From Fimbriimonadaceae bacterium (lineage in GTDB: Bacteria; Armatimonadota; Fimbriimonadia; Fimbriimonadales; Fimbriimonadaceae), in NCBI GenBank assembly GCA_947447315.1, contig CANFJD010000157.1, forward strand, positions 1 through 6,570: a stretch of 6,570 nt of DNA. The letters run 5' to 3'. Shown here one piece after another: positions 1-5,134 of this stretch. A program made the position numbers and the translations under genes. The notes beneath the pieces were generated by a model. The model worked only from the letters and a program-made list of their open reading frames with translations. It was not told the origin of the DNA and made no database searches. How positions within the stretch are numbered: position 1 is the stretch's first letter; every line of letters starts with the position of its first letter.

Positions 1-1646
1 AGATACTTCTGGATGCGATCGAGCTGGTCGGCGGGGACGAATAGCTTGTCCGGGGCCTGGTATTCGATGTAGAGAAACTCTTTCTCCACCCCTTCGATGG
101 TCTTCTTGGTGAGACCACGAAAAACGCCGATGCCAAAGTTCACGTGCACCACGTAATCGCCGGGACGAAGATCCAGCACCGTGGCCACCGGCGAGCCTTC
201 CATGAATCGCTTCTGGGGCAGCTTTAGTCGAGCCACGCCGAAGAGCTCGGCATCGGTAACAAACGCCACCTTCGCTCCGGGCATCACAAAACCGCCACCG
301 ACGTTTCCTTGGGCGAGGAATGCGCGCGCGTCGGGACCGTCGTCCGGCAAATCCAGCGGGAAAATCTCGGCCTGATTGAGTACGGTCTTGGCACGATGCG
401 GCTGATCGGTGGTGAAGATCACCTCCACGCCGTCCTTCAGGTAGTTCCGAAGGGATGACGCCAGGGCATCCACGCGACCCCGGTAAGAATCCAGGGACAT
501 CGCCTGGACCTCAATCTCGTGGCCCTGACCGGCCCACGACGGGAATGCTCCCATTCCCGTCATCGCAATCAGGTGCGGCTGCTCGCCCAACCGTTCGATG
601 CCGACAATGAAGTCGCTGGCGGGAGTCCGCAATATCTCGCCGCGCCGCGCCCGCGCATCCAGCGCCTGGGCAATTTCTTCTTCGGTCCGATTGGCGATGG
701 CCTCCAGTTCCAGCGGCTCGTCCAAAACCAACTGGTCATTTTCGGATAGCAAATCCGCCGCGCAGCCCGAATCGGGATGTAAGAATGGCCGGTAAAGATC
801 CATTCGGTCGAAGTAAATTCGTCGATCCAGGGCATCGGCATCTACCGAAAGTAGCTCTTCTAGCCGCGCCGCCGATTCCTCGTCCAGCATAGTCGCCTCG
901 CGGGCGGCGGTCTGTTGGAGATACTGACCGATGCCTTCTTCGAGGCCGTAATAAAGCGTCTCGCGTGATGGCGACAGGTTCAGTACCGGAATCTCGCCCA
1001 CCGATCGTTGGGTGTTGGGGTCGAATTGCCGAAGGCTTTCGACCGCGTCTCCGAACAGCTCCACCCGAATCGGCAGATCCTTGCCGGTCGGGAAGATATC
1101 CAGAATCCCGCCACGAAGACTGAACTGGCCGGGAATCCGCACCGGTTCCGTCCGCTCGTAGCCCCCGCCCGCTAACCGGTCTGTGAACTGCATCAGATCG
1201 ATTTCGTCGCCGACGCGCAGCTCTAAAAAGCTGCTGAGCAAAACGTCTCGCGGCAGCGTCCGTTCCAGGGCACTGCTTGGCGACGCTAAGACGATGTTGG
1301 GCTGATCTTCCACCAGGGCGCGGAGCGAGCCGAGGCGGTCGGACAGCGAGATGTGCTCGGGGGCGGAGTCTTCGAATAGCGAGCCGGTGCCGCTCGGCAA
1401 CTGAAAAATGAAGCCGGGACTCACGCCGCAAAGCTGGAGCTTTGCCTGCCAGTGCAGGGCGCGCTCGTAGCTGGCGGTGATGATGAGCGACTTCTTGGGA
1501 TGCCGCAAGTACTGCGCCGCAAACAGAATGGGCCGAGCCTCGGGCGCAACCGAACGCCAGAGTTGGCGATCTGCCGGGTGCTCTGGATTCAGGAATTCGA
1601 GTTCGGGATTGTCGGGCAAACGCCGGATCCAGTCCGCGGTTCTCAC
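1..1646 (-). CDS. mfd: Transcription-repair coupling factor Mfd, N-terminal about 548 residues (C-terminus beyond window)
   Basis: Mfd is a cytoplasmic DNA translocase that removes RNA polymerase stalled at lesions and recruits UvrA for nucleotide excision repair. Translated on the minus strand from GTG at 1646, the frame stays open to base 1. Seen directly: a UvrB-like N-terminal module whose hallmark RGGILDIFP lies at residues 178-186, followed by LPIRVELFGD; an ELFG motif near residue 465; and the CarD-like RNA polymerase-interacting domain starting with GDYVVHVNFGIGVF (496-509) and continuing to KLFVPADQLDRIQKY at the window edge. Motif spacing fits known Mfd proteins, so the missing part should hold the RecG-like helicase motor. 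GTG is chosen because no other start lies between the ROK stop codon and it; no Shine-Dalgarno is visible. The gene begins 29 bases after the ROK kinase on the same strand. The family assignment is very secure; the exact start is less so. Confidence 0.96.
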   Translation of the reverse strand, partial: MRTADWIRRLPDNPELEFLNPEHPADRQLWRSVAPEARPILFAAQYLRHPKKSLIITASYERALHWQAKLQLCGVSPGFIFQLPSGTGSLFEDSAPEHISLSDRLGSLRALVEDQPNIVLASPSSALERTLPRDVLLSSFLELRVGDEIDLMQFTDRLAGGGYERTEPVRIPGQFSLRGGILDIFPTGKDLPIRVELFGDAVESLRQFDPNTQRSVGEIPVLNLSPSRETLYYGLEEGIGQYLQQTAAREATMLDEESAARLEELLSVDADALDRRIYFDRMDLYRPFLHPDSGCAADLLSENDQLVLDEPLELEAIANRTEEEIAQALDARARRGEILRTPASDFIVGIERLGEQPHLIAMTGMGAFPSWAGQGHEIEVQAMSLDSYRGRVDALASSLRNYLKDGVEVIFTTDQPHRAKTVLNQAEIFPLDLPDDGPDARAFLAQGNVGGGFVMPGAKVAFVTDAELFGVARLKLPQKRFMEGSPVATVLDLRPGDYVVHVNFGIGVFRGLTKKTIEGVEKEFLYIEYQAPDKLFVPADQLDRIQKY

Positions 1647-1655
1647 TTGATGGTC

Positions 1656-1661
1656 AGTGTA
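1656..1661 (-). promoter_or_regulatory. Possible -10 element just upstream of mfd
   Basis: The minus strand reads GGTACACT here. TACACT matches the -10 consensus at four of six positions and ends 9 bases before the mfd GTG. With no Shine-Dalgarno in the 29-base gap, this could give a near-leaderless mfd transcript. The same GGTA..CT pattern occurs before pdhB and rpsB. No convincing -35 was found, so this is weak inference. Confidence 0.25.
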
Positions 1662-1675
1662 CCGGGGGCTAGAAC

Positions 1676-2554
1676 TTATGCCAGCATCGCCGCGCCAAAC
1701 ACTCCCGCATCCGCCCCCAGTTGGGCCCGCAGGATCGGGGTCCGGAACTCGTAGTTGAACACCCACTTGGCGACCTCGGACGGGCCGCGTTCGTAGAGGT
1801 CGTCCACGTTCGAAACTCCGCCGCCGATCACGATCGCGTCAGGATCGAGCAGATTCACCACCGGCGCCACCGCACGACCAAACATCTCGACCAACCGGTC
1901 GACGGTCCGAATCGCCGCCAGGTCCGTCTTCCGCTGAATAATGTCCCGCAAGCCCTGGTGTTTGCCGGTGCATTCTTCGTAAAACCGCTCCAAAGACGGC
2001 CCGGCTAGCACCGATTCCACAACTCCGCGATGCCCCGAATACGCCAAGTGCCCACCCGGCTCCAGCACCGAATGTCCCCATTCGCCGGCGATGCCGTGGG
2101 CGCCGCTGAGTACGCGACCGTCGATCACCACGCCGCCGCCGACACCGGTGCCCATGATGATTCCGAAAACGGTGGCGTAGCCCTTGGCGGCTCCGTGCAT
2201 CGCTTCGGCGAGGGCGAAGCAGTTGGCGTCATTTGCGCCGACAAATTTCGTGCCGAGTTTCGCGCTGAGATCGGTCACCAGGGGACGCCCGAGGAGCGGC
2301 TGCGTGTTGGAGTTCTTGATTCCGCCCGTCGCCGGATCGGTCGTGCCGGGATGCCCGATTCCGATGTGAGCGGGCAAATCCAGTCCCGATTTCTGCTGCA
2401 GTTCGCGTAGGACTCCTTCAATCTGGCTCAAGATATGGTCGTAGCCACCGGCCTGTTCGGTATCCGCCTTGGCGTAGGCGATTGGCTGACGCGGGTCAGT
2501 TTCGAACACGATTCCCGATATTTTTGTCCCGCCCAGATCGATGCCCCACTTCAT
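1676..2554 (-). CDS. ROK-family sugar kinase (glucokinase/fructokinase-like), zinc-site cysteines missing
   Basis: This 292-residue protein has the full-length ROK fold and should phosphorylate a hexose or amino sugar with ATP in the cytoplasm. Visible motifs: phosphate-binding DLGGTK at 6-11; GANDAN at 106-111 with the likely catalytic base D109; GTGVGGG at 135-141; the sugar-binding GEWGH at 157-161; and IGGGVSN at 243-249. In most ROK kinases the segment after GH carries a CxCGxxGCxE zinc motif. Here the aligned stretch is AYSGHRGVVE (171-180), so the three cysteines are A171, S173 and V178, while the glutamate and H161 remain. The surrounding SGxRGxVE...AGPSLERFY resembles the Mak/NagK-like branch. 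ATG at 2554 is the natural start because DLGGTK follows directly; the Shine-Dalgarno is weak. mfd lies 29 bases downstream and pdhA is divergent. Substrate cannot be assigned from sequence. Confidence 0.92.
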   Translation of the reverse strand: MKWGIDLGGTKISGIVFETDPRQPIAYAKADTEQAGGYDHILSQIEGVLRELQQKSGLDLPAHIGIGHPGTTDPATGGIKNSNTQPLLGRPLVTDLSAKLGTKFVGANDANCFALAEAMHGAAKGYATVFGIIMGTGVGGGVVIDGRVLSGAHGIAGEWGHSVLEPGGHLAYSGHRGVVESVLAGPSLERFYEECTGKHQGLRDIIQRKTDLAAIRTVDRLVEMFGRAVAPVVNLLDPDAIVIGGGVSNVDDLYERGPSEVAKWVFNYEFRTPILRAQLGADAGVFGAAMLA

Positions 2555-2604
2555 GGAATCTATTTTGCCACCCCGCTCTTGCTAACGAATTTTCGGTGAG
2601 GCGG

Positions 2605-2610
2605 TATTAT
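2605..2610 (+). promoter_or_regulatory. Candidate -10 box of the pdhA promoter
   Basis: TATTAT, within GCGGTATTATCC, matches the -10 consensus at five of six positions and sits in the 97-base divergent gap between the ROK kinase and pdhA. Transcription would start near 2617, leaving a leader of about 35 bases that carries the pdhA ribosome site. The best -35-like hexamer, TTGCTA at 2579-2584, is 20 bases away, longer than usual, so the call is tentative. Confidence 0.35.
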
Positions 2611-2639
2611 CCTCTAGGCGGAGTCAACGTCGCCCGTTC

Positions 2640-2645
2640 GGAGAG
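2640..2645 (+). promoter_or_regulatory. Shine-Dalgarno fixing the GTG start of pdhA
   Basis: GGAGAG lies 6 bases before GTG at 2652 (8 bases counted from GGAG). It supports the GTG start and the N-terminus MAQKTESKTE. The next in-frame ATG, at residue 31, would cut into the conserved E1 alpha core. Confidence 0.6.
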
Positions 2646-2651
2646 ATTTGA

Positions 2652-3725
2652 GTGGCCCAAAAAACCGAAAGTAAAACCGAAAACGCACCGACCCCGGAAC
2701 TGACCTTTACGCCAGCCGAACTGGAACAGTACTACCGCGAGATGGTATTCATCCGGCACTTTGAAGAAAAGTGCAACTTTGCCTACCGGCAAGGAAAGAT
2801 CGGCGGCTATATGCACACCTACATTGGCATGGAAGCACTTGCCATTGGGTTCCTGCATAGCATTCGAAATCCCAAGTACCCGGAGAGCATTCCGGACGGC
2901 AAGAGTTTTGACTACGTCATCACGGCCTACCGCGACCACGCCCACGCGATTCTGATGGGCACCGATCCGGTTGCGATCATGGCGGAGCTGATGGGTCGTA
3001 AAACGGGAACCGCCGGTGGAAAGGGCGGCTCTATGCACATCTTCGATCCGGATAACGGCTTCTTCGGCGGCTGGGGCATCGTGGGTGGACACATCCCGCT
3101 TGGCGCTGGGCTCGCCTTTGCCAGTAAGTACCGCGGCGAAGACCGAATCACCCTCAATTTCATGGGCGACGGCGCCGCTAACCAGGGCGTCGTGTTTGAG
3201 ACTCTCAACATGAGCGGTCTTTGGGATCTCCCCTGCATCTTCATCGTCGAGAACAACGAGTTCGCGATGGGCACGCGGTTGGAGTATCACGCGGCTGACC
3301 CCGAGCTCTGGAAGCGCGGCATTCCGTTCGACATCAAGAGCGAGCGCATCGACGGAATGGATGCTCTCCAGATGCGAAAGGATGCGGCTCGCATTATCGA
3401 CTGGGTCCGCGAGAATCAGAAGCCGTACTGGGTGGAAGTCATGACCTACCGCTACTCTGGTCACGGCGCGGCGGATAACGACCGTCAGCTCTACCGAACC
3501 AAGGAAGAGGAAGCCAAGGCGTGGGAGCGCGATCCGATCGGTCGCCTCAAGAATTACCTAGTCTCCAACGGAATCCGCACCGAGGAAGTCCTCGAAGCAA
3601 TCGATTCTGAAGAGAACGAGCGAGTGGAAGCCATTTATGCCGAAGCCGACGCCGCTCCGCACCCGGATCCGGACGAGGTTTACGACAACATCTACACCGA
3701 TATGTCGGTAGAAAGAGGACACTGA
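2652..3725 (+). CDS. pdhA: Pyruvate dehydrogenase E1 component, alpha subunit
   Basis: The 357-residue E1 alpha subunit pairs with E1 beta (encoded at 5135-6118) in an alpha2-beta2 enzyme that decarboxylates pyruvate using thiamine diphosphate and passes the acetyl group to lipoyl-E2. Seen in the sequence: YRDHAH at 93-98; GGKGGSMHIFD at 122-132; the thiamine-diphosphate/magnesium motif opening at GDGAANQG (172-179) and closing with ENNEFAMGT (200-208); and the loop YRYSGHGAADNDRQLYRT at 266-283, equivalent to the phosphorylation loop of mitochondrial E1 alpha, with H271. Length is normal. A small oddity is GMEA at 59-62, where the family usually has GQEA. The first about 20 residues are polar and poorly conserved. 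The gene ends in tandem stops, TGA TAA. Acetoin or branched-chain dehydrogenase E1 is possible, but the match, together with the partner subunit, favours pyruvate. No E2 or E3 gene is in view. Confidence 0.93.
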   Translation: MAQKTESKTENAPTPELTFTPAELEQYYREMVFIRHFEEKCNFAYRQGKIGGYMHTYIGMEALAIGFLHSIRNPKYPESIPDGKSFDYVITAYRDHAHAILMGTDPVAIMAELMGRKTGTAGGKGGSMHIFDPDNGFFGGWGIVGGHIPLGAGLAFASKYRGEDRITLNFMGDGAANQGVVFETLNMSGLWDLPCIFIVENNEFAMGTRLEYHAADPELWKRGIPFDIKSERIDGMDALQMRKDAARIIDWVRENQKPYWVEVMTYRYSGHGAADNDRQLYRTKEEEAKAWERDPIGRLKNYLVSNGIRTEEVLEAIDSEENERVEAIYAEADAAPHPDPDEVYDNIYTDMSVERGH

Positions 3726-3728
3726 TAA

Positions 3729-3749
3729 AGAGGCGGCAAGCCCGCCTCT
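3729..3749 (+). terminator. Perfect hairpin directly after the pdhA stop codons
   Basis: AGAGGCGG (3729-3736) and CCGCCTCT (3742-3749) form an 8-base-pair, GC-rich stem with a 5-base loop, starting immediately after TGA TAA. On the plus strand it is followed by CAAAAG rather than a T run, so it is not a classic terminator for pdhA; it could protect the 3' end or attenuate. On the minus strand the stem is followed by TTTAT, a weak T tract that could stop transcripts from the membrane-protein side. Confidence 0.4.
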
Positions 3750-3762
3750 CAAAAGTACGGAT

Positions 3763-3788
3763 TTGTAGCCCGAGGCACCTGCCGAGGG
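3763..3788 (+). repeat. Left REP element (GTAG plus imperfect palindrome)
   Basis: GTAG at 3765-3768 is followed by a 20-base hairpin: arm CCCGAGGC (3769-3776), loop ACCT (3777-3780), arm GCCGAGGG (3781-3788). The stem is three pairs, a tandem G.A/A.G mismatch, then three pairs. This architecture, a 5' GTAG and a mismatched stem, is that described for REPs linked to RAYT genes. All 26 bases match the right copy in inverted orientation. Confidence 0.85.
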
Positions 3789-3801
3789 AAAGAAAGGTCA
3801 C

Positions 3802-3820
3802 GATCAACCGTCGGTTGGTC
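3802..3820 (+). other. Stem-loop in the RAYT upstream region
   Basis: GATCAACC (3802-3809) pairs with GGTTGGTC (3813-3820), 8 pairs including one T.G wobble, around a 3-base loop. It lies between the left REP and the transposase gene. It has no T tract, so it is probably not a terminator; it could be a transposase recognition or mRNA-control structure. Function is unknown. Confidence 0.35.
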
Positions 3821-3918
3821 ACATAGGCACGTATTACGGGAATGCAGAAACTCGGAGCCCTTCGCAACTGCTACGGATAATCCTCCAACTCACGTGACGG
3901 GTTTTCAAACGTGTGCAC

Positions 3919-3937
3919 TCGGTTAGGTAAAAACCGA
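3919..3937 (+). promoter_or_regulatory. Hairpin just before the RAYT start codon
   Basis: TCGGTT (3919-3924) pairs perfectly with AACCGA (3932-3937), leaving the loop AGGTAAA, and ends 6 bases before the GTG start. The only Shine-Dalgarno-like bases (AGG) lie in the loop, so the structure may keep translation low, as is common for transposases. This is inference from position only. Confidence 0.3.
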
Positions 3938-3943
3938 TGAGTC

Positions 3944-4408
3944 GTGGATAAGCCGATACGATTCGAGGAACAGCGTCTGACACGAAAATCGCTTCCCCAT
4001 CTTGAAAATGGAGGCAGGGCATATTTTGTGACTCTCACTGCCAGACGCTACTTAACGCCCGAAGATCGCACGATTCTGATCCAAATAATCAAAAACGGGG
4101 CGGACTTAAATCGCTATTGGCTTTACGTTGGAGTCGTAATGCCCGACCACTTACACGTCATTATTCGCCCCATCGCCCAAGCTGACGGGCAACTTCCAGC
4201 ACTTAACACGATCATTCAGTCTTGGAAGAGCTTCTTCTCTCGGCAGACCGGAACCCGAAAAGTATTTCAGGAGGAAGCGTATGATCGTGTGATCCGAACG
4301 GACGAATGGCCCGACACAACCGAATACATTCGGCTGAATCCCGTCCGTGCCGGACTCAGCACCTCATCCGCCGAATATCCGTTCTATTTTGAGGGCGATT
4401 TCGAGTGA
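3944..4408 (+). CDS. REP-associated tyrosine transposase (RAYT, Y1/HUH family)
   Basis: A 154-residue single-stranded-DNA transposase related to IS200/IS605 TnpA, expected to nick and join DNA at REP sequences through a tyrosine. Seen: the N-terminal RKSLPHLENGGRAYFVTL (14-31), typical of RAYTs; the HUH-type metal motif VMPDHLHVII (65-74) with H69 and H71; VFQEEAYDRVIR (107-118); and EYIRLNPVRAGL (127-138), where Y128 is the candidate nucleophile. Length is within the family range, and no frameshift or internal stop is present, so it may be active. The start is GTG: an in-frame TGA lies 6 bases upstream, and no later start keeps the N-terminal motif. The ribosome site is poor and sits by a hairpin. 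Perfect inverted REPs flank the gene. Base composition is lower in GC than its neighbours, consistent with horizontal origin. Confidence 0.93.
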   Translation: MDKPIRFEEQRLTRKSLPHLENGGRAYFVTLTARRYLTPEDRTILIQIIKNGADLNRYWLYVGVVMPDHLHVIIRPIAQADGQLPALNTIIQSWKSFFSRQTGTRKVFQEEAYDRVIRTDEWPDTTEYIRLNPVRAGLSTSSAEYPFYFEGDFE

Positions 4409-4569
4409 ACGCGTCAGTCGACATTTGCCGACATTATCGTTGTTTCAGTTGCAGCCTGAGGCAACCGCCGACCGTCACCAGTTGATATCAAATTCGGTGC
4501 CACAGAAGTGAATCTGATCTCGCAGCCATAGGGAAGCATTTCGATTCCTTTAGAAAAATCTGTACCAGA
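4409..4569. other. Non-coding 3' part of the RAYT unit
   Basis: From the transposase stop to the right REP I see no credible gene. One small stem (GTTGC at 4448-4452 with GCAAC at 4461-4465, 8-base loop) is present without a following T run, so I do not call it a terminator. Confidence 0.5.
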
Positions 4570-4595
4570 CCCTCGGCAGGTGCCTCGGGCTACAA
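4570..4595 (-). repeat. Right REP element, inverted copy
   Basis: On the minus strand this is identical to the left REP over 26 bases, with GTAG at 4593-4590 followed by the same mismatched hairpin. The two GTAG ends face outward from the transposase gene. Identity stops abruptly on both sides: the bases after the hairpin are AAAG on the left and TCTG on the right. Confidence 0.85.
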
Positions 4596-4653
4596 CGAAT
4601 CTCGCGATAATGTTTCAGAAGTCACAAGCTTAATATGTCTTCGAGCAGTCCAA

Positions 4654-5034
4654 CTAAGAAACGGACATATCCGATCTCAACGCCCATCTCTGGTAACCGA
4701 CCATAAGCGCACTCGGCAACACGAAATATCCGAAGTCGAACAACAGGTCGCTGCAAATCGACTGGACACTAAGTCCATCAGCAAGACGGAATCTCAAAAT
4801 CTGTACGAATAAGAACAGTACCGAGCCTAACGTTAATCCGATAGAAAACGGTCGCTTCATCTGTACCAGCCCGAACGCGATGGAGCCAAAAATCGCGGAA
4901 ACTACCGTCACGTAACGAAGATCGGTGAGCTGTCCCGTTCCCCCAATCGTTGCCGCGAAGGTCGCTTGAATCAGGAAATGAGAAATCAGGGCTGCCAAAA
5001 CTGCGAGGGGAAGTTGCCGCGAAAATCGTTTCAT
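4654..5034 (-). CDS. Small four-helix membrane protein of unknown function
   Basis: I do not recognise this 126-residue protein. It is strongly hydrophobic, with four likely membrane helices at about 9-29, 41-59, 63-81 and 93-114. The basic N-terminus (K2, R3, R6) and the K60-R61 turn between helices 2 and 3 fit a topology with both termini inside. There are no catalytic or ligand motifs I can name. The start is well supported: the minus strand has AGGAAA six bases before ATG at 5034, one of the better ribosome sites in the window. It is transcribed against pdhA, the transposase and pdhB, and shares the lower GC of the inserted stretch, but lies outside the REP-bounded unit. No terminator is seen downstream before the right REP. 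It could be a resident gene or cargo from an earlier insertion. Confidence 0.72.
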   Translation of the reverse strand: MKRFSRQLPLAVLAALISHFLIQATFAATIGGTGQLTDLRYVTVVSAIFGSIAFGLVQMKRPFSIGLTLGSVLFLFVQILRFRLADGLSVQSICSDLLFDFGYFVLPSALMVGYQRWALRSDMSVS

Positions 5035-5099
5035 CAGATATTTCCTGGTAGTAATCTTATCAAGAATTGGCCATAAAGCTGTCAGTTAACTTGCGGAAC

Positions 5100-5126
5100 C
5101 TGACTGATATCCCGGCAAGGTATTCT
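5100..5126 (+). promoter_or_regulatory. Candidate pdhB promoter, possibly giving a leaderless mRNA
   Basis: CTGACT (5100-5105, four of six to TTGACA) and TATTCT (5121-5126, five of six to TATAAT) are 15 bases apart, slightly short. The -10 ends 8 bases before the pdhB ATG, so transcription would begin at or within a few bases of the start codon. That agrees with the lack of a well-placed Shine-Dalgarno and would give pdhB its own expression despite separation from pdhA. Confidence 0.4.
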
Positions 5127-5134
5127 CTCGGTGA

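Larger units (their letters stand above)
3763..4595 (+). mobile_element. REP/RAYT unit: tyrosine transposase bounded by inverted REP elements
   Basis: An 833-base unit with a perfect 26-base inverted repeat at each end and one intact Y1/HUH transposase gene inside. The terminal repeats are REP-like (GTAG followed by an imperfect palindrome), which is the known substrate class of REP-associated tyrosine transposases, not the terminal repeats of a DDE transposon. The interior is visibly more AT-rich than the flanking pdh genes. It lies between pdhA and pdhB. Whether the whole unit moved in as one piece, or the REPs were deposited around a resident RAYT, cannot be told from one sequence. No target duplication is evident outside the repeats. 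Confidence 0.8.

Noticed and set aside
736..1431. 231-residue arginine-rich open frame on the minus strand
   Set aside because: It lies in a different frame inside mfd; the true frame gives continuous Mfd homology, and the arginine-rich low-complexity product is typical of a shadow.
1537..1544. GCCTCGGG inside mfd resembling part of the REP arm
   Set aside because: It is only eight bases in conserved coding sequence, lacking GTAG and the second arm; a chance match.
2607..3464. Long open frame on the minus strand opposite pdhA
   Set aside because: It is antisense to a gene with clear E1 alpha motifs, has no recognisable domain, and is explained by codon-bias shadowing in GC-rich DNA.
4448..4465. 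Short stem after the transposase gene as a terminator
   Set aside because: It has only five pairs, an 8-base loop, and no T run follows.
3763..4595. Inverted repeats considered as CRISPR repeats or DDE-type terminal repeats
   Set aside because: There are only two copies, inverted, with no spacers, and the enclosed enzyme is an HUH tyrosine transposase; GTAG plus hairpin fits REP elements.
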